This document shows, piece after piece, positions 50,249 to 60,770 of a DNA stretch of 64,000 nt. Every line of letters begins with the position of its first letter. The first letter of the stretch is position 1. The notes under the pieces are model-generated. The model was given only the letters and a program-made list of their open reading frames with translations, was not told the origin of the DNA and made no database searches. The position numbers and the translations under genes are program-made. Location of the stretch: contig CAJULB010000004.1 in assembly GCA_910587005.1 (NCBI GenBank), positions 233,078-297,077 of the forward strand, in the 5' to 3' direction. This stretch comes from an uncultured Christensenellaceae bacterium. Lineage in GTDB: Bacteria > Bacillota > Clostridia > Christensenellales > Borkfalkiaceae.

Positions 50249-51787
50249 CTACTCAATAGTGAACATTACAACGTCGTTTGTTCTCATCGTAAATTCTATA
50301 TTTGTGTTGCCGCCGCTAACGGTAAAATCAGCGTTTTGTTCGGCAAGCTTTGTTTTTAATTTTATCAGTCCGACCTGAGAAGGCGTCAGAATATCGGGTT
50401 TACCCAACTTTATCCATTCGGCTTTGGGATTGCAATGCGTATTGTCGATAACCTTTTTCCCGACGTGCTTTGCCGCCGCGTTGACATTTAAACGAACGGC
50501 AAACTGTTCGTCAATGTCGGGTTTTGCGTTTTGGGCGTATACAAGCACCTGCGTTTTGTTACCGTCAACAAACGCCGCAACCTCAACGTCGTCCGCGCCG
50601 TAAGGAAGCTCTAAACGTTTCGGATAGAGTTCCTTTAACATTTTAAATCCCCAGAAATTGGGTTTGGGAATGCCGTCAATTGAAATTAACCCGAAACTGC
50701 CCGCAAAGGGTTTGTTCATACACAGTATTTCTTCAAAGATATCCGAACAGCACCAGAACATGTATCCGTCTGTCAAGTGCGCGCTGTCAAGACAGGTTTT
50801 AACGGCAAAGCACGCCGAATATTTTTCGTCGTGCACGGGTGCGCCGAAAATCGCGCAGCTGTTCCATTCCGAAATATACAAGGGCTTATCCTTGACTTTT
50901 TTTCGCGCTTCCTCGTCGAGTTTCTTCAAGCCGCCCTTCGTCCAATTAGCGAAATTTTCGATATGGTAAAAGATATTCGTCAAGCCGTCCGTCAAGTCTA
51001 ACCCCTTATTAACCGTGTCCTTTATAAATTCGGGCAACCGTGTGTAAGCGCTTACCGAGTTTCCGAACGCGTCGCCGGGGTAATGGTGCGTTGAAATAAA
51101 ATCGTAAGGCACGTTCTCTTTTTCACAAAAATCTATAAATTCGTCTATCCATAAGCATGCGCTTGTAGAGGGTCCGCCAACCTGAATTGCGGAATCCACC
51201 TCCTTTATCGCTCTCGCGGTGACCGCATAAAGGTTAAAATAATCTTTTTGCGTTGCCGCAAAGAAAACATATGGCAAATCGGGTTCGTTCCAAACCTCGA
51301 ATTTCCAGCTTTCCACCACGTCTTTACCGTATCGCCCGATTAAAAAGCGTACAAAAGACTTAATATATTCCGCCCACTCGTCCAAATCTTCGGGCATCGT
51401 AATATTGTTTTTATAATGAAGCCCTGTCTTATCGCCGCTTGCAAGCGCAGAGGGCATAAACGACAGTTCTACAAACGGCTTCATACCCGTTGCCAGAACA
51501 TTGTCGTAAACGTGCGCAATCTGACGGAAATTTATTTCTCTTATCATCTCCGCGCCGGGCGCCGGGCAGAAATCGGAAAAACGCTGCAACGTCAGCATAT
51601 CGTCATCGAATATTCCGTGAAAACGCACGCTCTTTATCCCAAGCTCGTCATGGACGGTTTTGATGTGTTCACACACGTCGTTTCTGTGCAGCATATACGC
51701 GTGGTCATTACCTATACCGAATTGCCAGCTGTAATCTGTCGGTGCCGTTTTTGCGGTTACGTCTATATCGAATATAAATTCTTTCAT
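50249..51787 (-). CDS. GH39 beta-xylosidase-like enzyme
   Basis: 512 residues, no signal peptide. GH39 barrel with FRFHGIFDDD-type opening (SVRFHGIFDDDM), KFEVWNEPDLPY with acid/base Glu168, HHYPGD and YISEWNS with nucleophile Glu307, then a beta-sandwich C-terminal domain. Activity on beta-xylosides is likely, though GH39 also includes alpha-L-iduronidases, a point of interest in a uronate-related cluster. The barrel aligns closely with the C-terminal part of the AraC regulator at 60771, which lacks both Glu. Confidence 0.9.
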   Translation of the reverse strand: MKEFIFDIDVTAKTAPTDYSWQFGIGNDHAYMLHRNDVCEHIKTVHDELGIKSVRFHGIFDDDMLTLQRFSDFCPAPGAEMIREINFRQIAHVYDNVLATGMKPFVELSFMPSALASGDKTGLHYKNNITMPEDLDEWAEYIKSFVRFLIGRYGKDVVESWKFEVWNEPDLPYVFFAATQKDYFNLYAVTARAIKEVDSAIQVGGPSTSACLWIDEFIDFCEKENVPYDFISTHHYPGDAFGNSVSAYTRLPEFIKDTVNKGLDLTDGLTNIFYHIENFANWTKGGLKKLDEEARKKVKDKPLYISEWNSCAIFGAPVHDEKYSACFAVKTCLDSAHLTDGYMFWCCSDIFEEILCMNKPFAGSFGLISIDGIPKPNFWGFKMLKELYPKRLELPYGADDVEVAAFVDGNKTQVLVYAQNAKPDIDEQFAVRLNVNAAAKHVGKKVIDNTHCNPKAEWIKLGKPDILTPSQVGLIKLKTKLAEQNADFTVSGGNTNIEFTMRTNDVVMFTIE

Positions 51788-51840
51788 GATACGCTTTAAA
51801 AAAGAGGGGCAATCATATTGCTATGATTGCCCCCGCCATA

Positions 51841-52890
51841 TTATTGACTTTTTACTTTCGGGGCAAGTTTTTGCATAACCTTCTTGTATAAATTTCTTAA
51901 GAATAATATAATCTTATCCCAGAAACCGCTTATAAAGATAAATACGGCAAGGAAGCCGGCATAGAATAGCTTTAAGCCGCCAAATTTAACTCCAAGTATA
52001 CCAAGCCCGTAATAGAGAATCTGTATGGTTATTGCGCCTATAAACGTGCCTGCGCTATCGTCAATCCAGCGGGACAGGAAAAGTCCCACGAGCGAAGGAA
52101 TAATGTTAGCGAACAACGTACCGGTTGTAGCCAAAGGAGCCTCTACGGGAGCCAGCCTGTTCTTAGTTGCATAAATAGCGCCTGCCAGGCCGAATAATAT
52201 TCCCGAAACAATATAAGCGTATATAGTATTCTTCTTTTCGTTAATACCTATATTGACTGCGGAAAGCTGGTTGTTAGCCAAAAGTCTGGAATGTCTGCCA
52301 ACGACCGTAAACTTATCGTAAACTATATAGATTATTACGGCAATGGCAAGAGGCAAAAGCACTAAATACGTTTTACCCAACACGTTGTATCCGGTGGCAA
52401 ATTGAATTTCCGGTCCGGGTTTAGTACCTAAAAGAAGTCCGGGGATTGCTTCGAACAGGAACGCAAGCGCAAGCGAACATACCGAAATAGGTATTTTAAG
52501 CCAAACGTAAACCGAAGCGTTAATTACGGAAAGAGCAACCGCAACCAAAATGCACGTTACCATAAGCAAAGGCCAACCCGTCGCTGCACCTACACCTATC
52601 ATTTTATCAGCTAATAAACCGCCGACAACTGCAGATACAACAATAATGGCTCCTCCCGCAAAATCGAATCTTCCGTATTTAAGCTGGAATCCTATACCCA
52701 AAGCAACTATAGTTACGTAAGAAGCTTCTACTAATATACTTTTGATAGTTGCTCCGGAAAAAATATTATATACGTTTGAAGGATTGCGCAGGCTTATTAA
52801 CATCAATATTAAGTAAATCAAAAGTGGCAAGACAAAAACTGCCGCAAATTTCTTTGATATGTTTTTAACCTGCTTTTGGGTTACTTTCAT
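51841..52890 (-). CDS. Sugar ABC permease (RbsC/XylH type), second copy
   Basis: 349 residues, eight to ten membrane helices of the branched-chain/ribose permease family, with FDFAGGAIIVVSAVVGG and the NIGINEKKNTIYAYIVSGILFGLAGAI coupling region. It is more divergent from RbsC than the copy at 54205. The binding-protein gene lies between the two, so the importer probably uses a permease heterodimer. Confidence 0.88.
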   Translation of the reverse strand: MKVTQKQVKNISKKFAAVFVLPLLIYLILMLISLRNPSNVYNIFSGATIKSILVEASYVTIVALGIGFQLKYGRFDFAGGAIIVVSAVVGGLLADKMIGVGAATGWPLLMVTCILVAVALSVINASVYVWLKIPISVCSLALAFLFEAIPGLLLGTKPGPEIQFATGYNVLGKTYLVLLPLAIAVIIYIVYDKFTVVGRHSRLLANNQLSAVNIGINEKKNTIYAYIVSGILFGLAGAIYATKNRLAPVEAPLATTGTLFANIIPSLVGLFLSRWIDDSAGTFIGAITIQILYYGLGILGVKFGGLKLFYAGFLAVFIFISGFWDKIILFLRNLYKKVMQKLAPKVKSQ

Positions 52891-52921
52891 ACTTTTTCCT
52901 CTTTTAAAACTTTATTGTAAA

Positions 52922-54172
52922 CTACTTTATTTCACGTCTTAAAATATATTCGGTGTCCCAAGTCGAAATCGTCTCTACAAGCTTTGCGAACGTGCCGCCG
53001 TTTTCCGCAAGAAGCGCTTTAACCTCTGTGGGGCTAATAAGCGCATATTTCAAATCGCGGGCGCTGTTGAAATTCATACAGTGGGCAGAACCGTCTTCGA
53101 TATCTTTTGTCGATTCGATATGGCAATATTTAGCCTCTACAATCTTATCTTCGGGCTTGACAGGTTCGTCGGCGTACGGGGTTCCGTTAATGGCGTTAAG
53201 CATTCTTACAAGCGGATAGATTATCGTTTCGCAAGGGGTCTGACAAAGAGCCTTTACGGGCTTTGTTGCGTCGTCCATTGCCCCGAACTGCTTCGCAACG
53301 TCGTCGTCCCAGCCGGCGTTGAATATGGGAAACTTTAAGTCGCGGTAGGTGGTCATATTCATAATGGTGCCGGCGCAGTAGTTGAGTCCGACCAACGCAA
53401 GGTCACTGCCGCCCCAATTCTGCCATTTTGTTAAAGTGGGAGCAAATTGTGCGTCAAGTCCGTAATTAAGCACGTAAGCCGGACCGTCCGTACCTTCTGT
53501 CCAAAGTGTAAATTTATCATTCTCTGCTGCCGTCGCGTTATAGTTGTCTACAAGTTTTTTAAACGTCAGTGCAGACTGAGCGGAGCGGGGATACGCCCAA
53601 TCCGGGGAGCGGGTCAAAACTATCTTTCTGTACGACGATTCTTTAACGGCTTCAAACAACCAGGTTGCGGTAGTTTCCGCATCAAGCTCGCCGTCGGAAA
53701 CGGAACCGAGACAATACTTGCTGTCTTTGGGTGCTTTGCCCGTTGTGGGCTCGGCATATGTCTTCCAGAAGTCGGACATATAACCCGCATAGTATACTTC
53801 TTCCTGTTCGCACAGCTCGATAACTTGCTGCGTATAGCCCATCTCCATTTCAGTCATCGTGATTACTCCGACTGCGCCTTTAAGAATTGCATTTTCTATA
53901 GTTGTGAGGTTACTTTCGTCCGCATAGCTCATTTGCGCTATCTGATAGTCGAAATCCAATTCCGGTTTTAAGGCGTCAAGGAATTTGCACATCGCTTCAT
54001 AGTTATTACCGCGGGTCTGCTGAACGCCGATAAGAATTTTTCCGGCATACTTGCCGGAACCGCCGCCACCGCCGTTACCACCGCCGCCGCAACCGGCAAC
54101 TGCTCCTATAGAGCCCGCCAACACCGACGATAAAGCTATAGCTCCTATCTTTTTTAAAATTGACTTTTTCAT
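52922..54172 (-). CDS. Sugar-binding lipoprotein of the RbsABC-type importer (type I periplasmic-binding fold)
   Basis: 416 residues. The signal peptide ends at VAGC (about 25-28) and is followed by an unusual poly-Gly linker (GGGGNGGGGGSG). The Peripla_BP_4-type fold follows: ILIGVQQTRGNNYEAMCKF, GAVGVITMTEMEMG, ALVGLNYCAG. Located between the two permeases. Ligand probably a xylo- or glucurono-oligosaccharide, by context only. Confidence 0.87.
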   Translation of the reverse strand: MKKSILKKIGAIALSSVLAGSIGAVAGCGGGGNGGGGGSGKYAGKILIGVQQTRGNNYEAMCKFLDALKPELDFDYQIAQMSYADESNLTTIENAILKGAVGVITMTEMEMGYTQQVIELCEQEEVYYAGYMSDFWKTYAEPTTGKAPKDSKYCLGSVSDGELDAETTATWLFEAVKESSYRKIVLTRSPDWAYPRSAQSALTFKKLVDNYNATAAENDKFTLWTEGTDGPAYVLNYGLDAQFAPTLTKWQNWGGSDLALVGLNYCAGTIMNMTTYRDLKFPIFNAGWDDDVAKQFGAMDDATKPVKALCQTPCETIIYPLVRMLNAINGTPYADEPVKPEDKIVEAKYCHIESTKDIEDGSAHCMNFNSARDLKYALISPTEVKALLAENGGTFAKLVETISTWDTEYILRREIK

Positions 54173-54204
54173 TTTTTAGTCTCCTGAAATATTTTTATTT
54201 ATTA

Positions 54205-55329
54205 TTACCTGGGCAACAAGTTGCCGGGTTTTCTACAGGTTAAACAAACGATTATTACGAACACCGCAGATTTAACAAGCATAACGTATGCAGCCGGAAC
54301 TCCGCACAGGGTAAGTCCCATGTTTAAAAGGACGTAGGTGAACGTACCGATTATGGCGTTAAAGAGCTTGCCCTTCATACCGCCGGAAAGAGGCATACCG
54401 CCCATGAGAAGCATAATCATTATATCCATCTGATACGACGTAGTATCCGAAGACGCTATACTATTACTTCTCGCAATCAGCATAACTGCGCCGAAGCAAA
54501 GAAATAATGAGAATACGACGTAGCAGACGATTCTGGTCATAAGCAAATTTGCGCCTGCCTGGTCCGCCGCCAGCTTATTAGTGCCTATCGCCCTGCTCCT
54601 CTTTCCCACTTTCGTAAACGTTAAGAAATAGAATGCTATAAAAGCAAGCAAAACGAGCGCAATGACTCTGAACCAGGTTGACCCGACAACGGCTTGAATG
54701 TCCGTATTCAATGTTAATGCATTTATATTTCTATCACTAAATATAGATAGCAACACTCCGTTGAAGAGCTGCATCAGAATAACCGAGCTCATTACGGTGG
54801 GGAGCTTAACGTATGCCCCCACGAATGCGTTAAAGATTGCACAAACAAGTCCCATAATAATTATGGTTAACAACGCCAAAAACAGATTGCTTGAGTTGGC
54901 AATCATAATAAATAAGGCTCCGAATACGCCGACCTGATAGCCAACCGATATATCCATACAACCCATCAGGTAAATGAATACGGCGCCTATGGCAAGAATG
55001 AAATATACGCTTACCTGCGATATTAAAGTTTTAATCGTTTGCGGACGCCATAAAAGAAGTTTTCCGTCCCGGGGATGGCGCCCGGGAACAATCGTAAAAA
55101 CTATTAGGCAAACAATAAGCCCGCACAATGCGCATATATCAAAAATATGGTCTTTTGCGAATTCTTTTAAATGCTCCTTTGTGAAGAAATTTTTAAAAGC
55201 GCTTACGATTTTTTGTCCGAAATTCGGCTTAGCTGCCGCTGCGATGCTTGCAGGTTGTCCGCTTTGGGAAGCAGTTTCCTCATTAGAAACATCTTCGATT
55301 TTTTCGACTTTATCTTCTTTATTTTCCAT
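54205..55329 (-). CDS. Sugar ABC permease (RbsC/XylH type), first copy
   Basis: 374 residues with a soluble N-terminus of about 60 residues, then about nine helices. MGCMDISVGYQVGVFGALFI, and IGTNKLAADQAGANLLMTRI (coupling loop), and MLLMGGMPLSGGMKG are typical. Starts right after rbsA. Confidence 0.9.
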   Translation of the reverse strand: MENKEDKVEKIEDVSNEETASQSGQPASIAAAAKPNFGQKIVSAFKNFFTKEHLKEFAKDHIFDICALCGLIVCLIVFTIVPGRHPRDGKLLLWRPQTIKTLISQVSVYFILAIGAVFIYLMGCMDISVGYQVGVFGALFIMIANSSNLFLALLTIIIMGLVCAIFNAFVGAYVKLPTVMSSVILMQLFNGVLLSIFSDRNINALTLNTDIQAVVGSTWFRVIALVLLAFIAFYFLTFTKVGKRSRAIGTNKLAADQAGANLLMTRIVCYVVFSLFLCFGAVMLIARSNSIASSDTTSYQMDIMIMLLMGGMPLSGGMKGKLFNAIIGTFTYVLLNMGLTLCGVPAAYVMLVKSAVFVIIVCLTCRKPGNLLPR

Positions 55330-55340
55330 CTCTTCCCTCC

Positions 55341-56843
55341 TTAAAGCATATACTCGATTATATCGGTTTCTTTAAGCTCTTTCGAGCGCATAAATTCGTG
55401 TGAAATTTTGAAATCCTTCATAACGATAAGTCTGTCCGACATACCGATAAGCTCAGTCATTTCCTCGCTTATTAAAAGTATCGCTTTACCGGCTAATTTC
55501 ATATCGTTTATTATCTTGTACATCGCCTGCTTTACGGCAATATCTACGCCTCGGGTAGGGCAATCCATAATAATAACGTCTGATTTTGCCGCCGTCCACT
55601 TTGCAAACGAAACCTTTTGCTTGTTACCGCCCGACAACTTGGAAACATACATGCCGGAATTACGGCATTTGATAGACAGGTTTTTAATTTCCTGCTCTAC
55701 TATCTCGTTTTCGGTTTTGGGTCTGATAAAAGTGAATTTGGATATTCTGTCTAACGAGGGCAAAAGTATATTTGCTTTTATAGGCGCTTCAAGCATAAGC
55801 GCTTCGGTATCTCTGTTTTTGGAAACATAACCGATACCGAGCTTTATTGCGCTGGAAGGCGACTTAACTATTTTACCGTTTCTTTCTATACTTCCGGCCA
55901 GCGGTTTTCTTACCCCAAACGCAAGCTGACCTATAATGTGCATACCGCAATCGGAAAGACCGCCTATTCCGACGATTTCGCCTTTATGAATCTGCAAATT
56001 GAAATCTTGTATGCCCTGATAGGTAACGTTTTTAAACTCAAGTTCAACTTCTTCGCCTGCCGTTGCCACGAAATCTTCACGATAGTACGCGTCGCCAATA
56101 TCACGACCTACCATCAGCGTGGAAATTTTCTTCCCGTCAAAATCCTTCTTCTCAAGCGTATCGATTATGTCGCCGTCACGCAGAACGGTTACGTGCGTAC
56201 ACTTGTCCATTATCTCTTCAAGGTCATGCGAAATAAATACTACGGCTTTACCGTTTTGAGCCATATCGTTAATTATACCGTAAAGTATTTCACGGCCTTC
56301 AAACGATAACGCCGTCGTCGTTTCGTCGACTACAAGAATTTCAGGGTCTTTTTCCATTGCACGGATAATTTCTATAAGTTTTTTGGTTTCAAAGCTTAAA
56401 GTATTGATTTTCGTGCTGCCCTTAAACGAGGTTATATTGAATTTTGCAAGAATCTCGTCGGCTGCCTTATACATTTTAAGTATGTTAATAAACCCGAATT
56501 TCGCAAATTCTTTTTCCCGTCCGGCAAAAAGATTTTCCGCAACGGTTACGCCGGGAATCGTGTTCGACTCCTGCAAAATCATTGCAATACCGCCGTTCTG
56601 CCCTTCGAGCATACTTTTAGGCGCCCAGGGCTGACCTTTATAAAACATCTCGCCCGAGGTTGCGGTTTGCATGCCCGCCGCAATGGACATTATTGTCGAT
56701 TTCCCGGAACCGTTTTCACCTATCAGTCCCCTGATTTCACCGCGGTGCAATTCAAAATCGACATCTTTAAGCGCAATAGTCAGACCGAACGCCTTATGCA
56801 TATGGGACGCTTTAAAAATCAATTCCCGATTTTCTGATTCCAT
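55341..56843 (-). CDS. Sugar ABC transporter double ATPase (RbsA/XylG type)
   Basis: 500 residues with two nucleotide-binding halves. First half: Walker A GENGSGKST, VVDETTTALS in place of the usual DEPT. Second half: degenerate GGLSDCG Walker A, signature LSGGNKQKVSFAKW and Walker B IIMDCPTRGVD, a Cys where the usual catalytic Glu stands, as is common in the RbsA second site. The first-half signature region reads INTLSFETKKLIEI. It should power both RbsC-type permeases of this operon. Confidence 0.91.
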   Translation of the reverse strand: MESENRELIFKASHMHKAFGLTIALKDVDFELHRGEIRGLIGENGSGKSTIMSIAAGMQTATSGEMFYKGQPWAPKSMLEGQNGGIAMILQESNTIPGVTVAENLFAGREKEFAKFGFINILKMYKAADEILAKFNITSFKGSTKINTLSFETKKLIEIIRAMEKDPEILVVDETTTALSFEGREILYGIINDMAQNGKAVVFISHDLEEIMDKCTHVTVLRDGDIIDTLEKKDFDGKKISTLMVGRDIGDAYYREDFVATAGEEVELEFKNVTYQGIQDFNLQIHKGEIVGIGGLSDCGMHIIGQLAFGVRKPLAGSIERNGKIVKSPSSAIKLGIGYVSKNRDTEALMLEAPIKANILLPSLDRISKFTFIRPKTENEIVEQEIKNLSIKCRNSGMYVSKLSGGNKQKVSFAKWTAAKSDVIIMDCPTRGVDIAVKQAMYKIINDMKLAGKAILLISEEMTELIGMSDRLIVMKDFKISHEFMRSKELKETDIIEYML

Positions 56844-57206
56844 ACAGCATATTCTCCTTTACATTTTTAAACTTATGTCACACAGTTGTTAAACCAATAA
56901 ATATATCTGATTTTTAACAATCTACGGTCACGGCAAAGAATCTGCGAGGAAATTTTCACCACAGATTCTTTGGGAGGAAAAAATGAACTTTAAACAAGAA
57001 TAAAAGATTTATCTTGATTTTAACATAGCTTTAGCCGGATACTCATCAGCCATATCTACGCCTTTTTGTAACGAGCTTAGGTTTACCTCCGCACACCGCC
57101 GGCGCGAAAGCCGCACAAGCGACAATCGCACCTGCAAGACATTCGGCAATTTTTTTATTAACGTTGTTTTTTCAATTTCAATCAATTAGTCTTATTCGGG
57201 GTATAA
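56844..57206. other. Intergenic region with hairpin and possible decayed lipoprotein fragment
   Basis: No intact gene is seen. AAAGAATCTG (56935-56944) and CAGATTCTTT (56962-56971) form a hairpin. On the minus strand, 57050-57180 encode, in one frame, a lipoprotein-signal-like stretch (KKIAECLAGAIVACAAFAPAVCGGK) and in another frame an ending MADEYPAKAMLKSR, which could be the two ends of a deleted small lipoprotein gene. Confidence 0.4.
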
Positions 57207-57869
57207 TTATGCGGCGGGCCATCCTTCTTCTTCAACGACTATGTTATCATAACCGTTTATCTGCTTGCCGCCGTGGCTGGTAACCTCAAGCGTCGTTATA
57301 CGGTGCAGTTCGCTTGCGTCGCAAGTAACTTTATAGGTTCTGCCCAAAGTGTTGAGAAGCTGCTCTGCGGAAGCATATTCTTCAGACTCCGAACGGGAAT
57401 GAAGCGCAAAGACCAAGCTTCCGTCTTCATTTGCAGGGCTAATCTTATCCCAGTTATCAGTATCTGCAAATGCCTTTACGTCGGTAGGAATACCGTTATA
57501 GCCGCCGCACATTGCCATGTAAATAACTCTGGTAGGCTTGCCAAGCTCATAAGCAACCTTGCCCTCTTCTTCGGTGGTAGCTTTCGTATACTTCCCGTAC
57601 TGGATAACCGTTCTCGAGCTTACGCCCTGCCAGAAAGGGATTGCATAGAATGCATTGTATTCCATTCTGTAGGTGTTGTCGCCGTAAACTTCAAGAGTGT
57701 ACTCGTGCTGATAACCGTCGGCTGCATCACTATGGTTGTTCGCTTTGTACGCTTTGTAGGTACCGACGAGTTTAGCGGAGCCGCATGCGGAAAGCGCAAC
57801 CGTTGCAATAACCGTTATGCAAGCTATAGCTGCTACAACGATAAGTTTGAGAATGTTTGACTTTTTCAT
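57207..57869 (-). CDS. Lipoprotein of unknown function
   Basis: 220 residues. Lipobox at LSAC (about 26-29). The mature part is beta-rich (VGTYKAYKANNHSDAADGYQ, YTLEVYGDNTYRMEYN, RTVIQYGKYT), the pattern of small lipocalin-like or META-like domains in which a 'GTYK...L..dGtY' strand repeats. No catalytic motif. It lies between the esterases and the transporter genes; upstream of its start is a 57921-57947 hairpin. It might bind an acylated ligand, but this is a guess. Confidence 0.7.
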   Translation of the reverse strand: MKKSNILKLIVVAAIACITVIATVALSACGSAKLVGTYKAYKANNHSDAADGYQHEYTLEVYGDNTYRMEYNAFYAIPFWQGVSSRTVIQYGKYTKATTEEEGKVAYELGKPTRVIYMAMCGGYNGIPTDVKAFADTDNWDKISPANEDGSLVFALHSRSESEEYASAEQLLNTLGRTYKVTCDASELHRITTLEVTSHGGKQINGYDNIVVEEEGWPAA

Positions 57870-57920
57870 AAAATTTATCTCCTTAAATAATTTTTTAATT
57901 AGTTTTTACTGTTAAGTGTT

Positions 57921-57947
57921 TTTTCTTGACGCAATGCGCCAAGAAAA
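57921..57947. other. Intergenic hairpin upstream of the lipoprotein gene
   Basis: TTTTCTTG-A-CGC-AAT-GCG-C-CAAGAAAA folds with one mismatch. There is no T tract on the minus strand; it may be an RNA-processing or stabilising element. Confidence 0.45.
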
Positions 57948-57970
57948 GGGGTACCCATTTTCTTATCCTT

Positions 57971-59326
57971 TTAATTCTTTGCAGGAGCCTTGAAAGCTAT
58001 CTGGGCAAAGTTATAGAGGTTTGTTATCCAGGTTGCATAGTTATGTGCCGTGCCGTTAACCTGAATAAATTCGATTTTGTCGCCTTTTGCTATGTCGGAG
58101 CCTTCGTTTTGCTGCCAACCCATTTCATCTCTTACTTTCAGCATATTTTTGTCGGCGTCTTCGGGACCTTCCTGCGAGCCGCAACTGATAAATAAGTAAT
58201 TAACGGGATAAGTGTCTGCCTTTGCCTTCATATTGGCAATTTGAGCGGTACCGGGTGCGCCGGAGCTTTCATATGCAAAATAAGAACAATATTCAAGCGC
58301 ATTGGCAATCATTGCGCTTACCGACATGCCTCCTCTGGAAAGACCGGTATAAGCAACGTGCCCTCTTGCAGCCTCACAAGCTGTGAAAAATGCCGCGTCA
58401 GCTTCGTCGGTTAAACCGTAGCTCCTTTCATCCGCCATTTTAGTCGCAATACCGGAAGCGTCGGCGTAAGTGTTATATTTAGAAGCAATGGCGGGCATAA
58501 GGTGATATTTCCATTCCTTCCAGATTTCGGAGTCACTGCCGTCGCTCGTTCTCGTATAGCCGAAGTCGAAATCTGCCTTATCGTTTGCGTCTTCGGAAAC
58601 ATATCCGCTGTAAATATTTGCCATCTCGGCAGTCTGTCCGACAAACTTAGAAACGTCTTCTCTTTCTTCAACAGTTTTTGCACCGCCGCTATAATACTGG
58701 TACATTGTCATTGCAACGTAGATAGTGTCTTCACACTTTTTATTCATTGCAAGATAGTCAAGTATATTATTGGTGCCGTAACCGCCTGTATAAGGCGAGC
58801 GGTCCGTCTTATAAGAACCTTCTGCAAACCAATAGCCCTCGTTGAGGCCGTTGCCGTGCATCATATACATTACGTTATATTTTTTAGAGGTATCCTCCTT
58901 ATTATACCCGTAAGGAAGATATACCCATGCTCTCTTATAAATCCAAAGCGGCGAACCGTCGTAGTCCTTTCCGTTGACGTCCTTCTTCCCTTCGAATTTT
59001 TTCTCTACGCCGTAAGCTCTGGTCTTATACCATACGCTTTCAAGGGTGCCCTGCTGTGCCTGTGCGTTGTCCAGAACATTCTTCATTGACTTATACACAG
59101 CTTCCTGCATGAATATGGTAGTTTCGTCGCACATTGTGCATTTGCCGTCAACAAAATTATGGTGCAGAGTTTTATCGGAACCCGTAACCACGTGAGTCGT
59201 CTGGTCGTGCGTTCTCTTACCCGGAGTGTTGCTCGGCTTCTCTCCGCCTCCGCACGCCGCAAACGTAACCGCAAGCGCTCCCACCATAAGCAAGCTGCCT
59301 ATCGTGTTTAAAAATTTACTCTTCAT
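57971..59326 (-). CDS. CE1-like secreted lipoprotein esterase (feruloyl/acetyl-xylan esterase type), copy 1
   Basis: 451 residues. Lipobox FAACGGG (about 23-26), a short Cys-pair module [15 protein letters not shown] (about 55-70), then an esterase D/CE1-like alpha/beta hydrolase: WVYLPYGYNKEDTSKKYNVMYMMHG, nucleophile elbow GLSRGG (Ser about 328) and a C-terminal HNYATWI with the catalytic His. It would remove feruloyl or acetyl groups from xylan side chains at the surface. Shares its N-terminal module with copy 2, which is a recent duplicate. Confidence 0.85.
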   Translation of the reverse strand: MKSKFLNTIGSLLMVGALAVTFAACGGGEKPSNTPGKRTHDQTTHVVTGSDKTLHHNFVDGKCTMCDETTIFMQEAVYKSMKNVLDNAQAQQGTLESVWYKTRAYGVEKKFEGKKDVNGKDYDGSPLWIYKRAWVYLPYGYNKEDTSKKYNVMYMMHGNGLNEGYWFAEGSYKTDRSPYTGGYGTNNILDYLAMNKKCEDTIYVAMTMYQYYSGGAKTVEEREDVSKFVGQTAEMANIYSGYVSEDANDKADFDFGYTRTSDGSDSEIWKEWKYHLMPAIASKYNTYADASGIATKMADERSYGLTDEADAAFFTACEAARGHVAYTGLSRGGMSVSAMIANALEYCSYFAYESSGAPGTAQIANMKAKADTYPVNYLFISCGSQEGPEDADKNMLKVRDEMGWQQNEGSDIAKGDKIEFIQVNGTAHNYATWITNLYNFAQIAFKAPAKN

Positions 59327-59363
59327 TTAGCTCCTCCTAAATGATTAACTATTGTTATCAAAA

Positions 59364-60476
<1,113 letters not shown>

Positions 60477-60595
60477 CTAAATACCTTCTTATATATTCTT
60501 TTAAATAGTAAACGAACGCAAATTCATCGTATGTTGCCGACTTTTACACAGCCTTGCTATTCTTTAAATAAATGATAATATTTTATTTCCCTTCC

Positions 60596-60731
60596 GTAAA
60601 TTGCATTTTTAATAAAATTGTTGCAATTTTTTATGAAAATATTTAACATTGTTTTAAATTGATTAACATTTAAAATAAAATTGCGACATAAAATTATAAA
60701 AATCAGTTAAAAATTAAATATTTTATTAAAA
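60596..60731. promoter_or_regulatory. AT-rich element, copy B, between the esterase operon and the AraC/GH39 gene
   Basis: About 135 bp nearly duplicated at 39379-39513. It contains AATTG-TTG-CAATT, two exact TTAACATT boxes exactly 20 bp apart (60643-60650 and 60663-60670) and AAAATTGCGACA. Direct repeats two helical turns apart are the usual form of AraC-family sites. It lies upstream of both divergent genes. Confidence 0.7.
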
Positions 60732-60770
60732 ATCCTTTACTATTCGCAAACAATATGATAAAACATAATC

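Noticed and set aside
56982..57002. Tiny plus-strand ORF (six codons) with a perfect GGGAGGAAAAAATG start after a hairpin
   Set aside because: Too short to support; it is opposite to the operon direction and may be chance or a relic of a start region.
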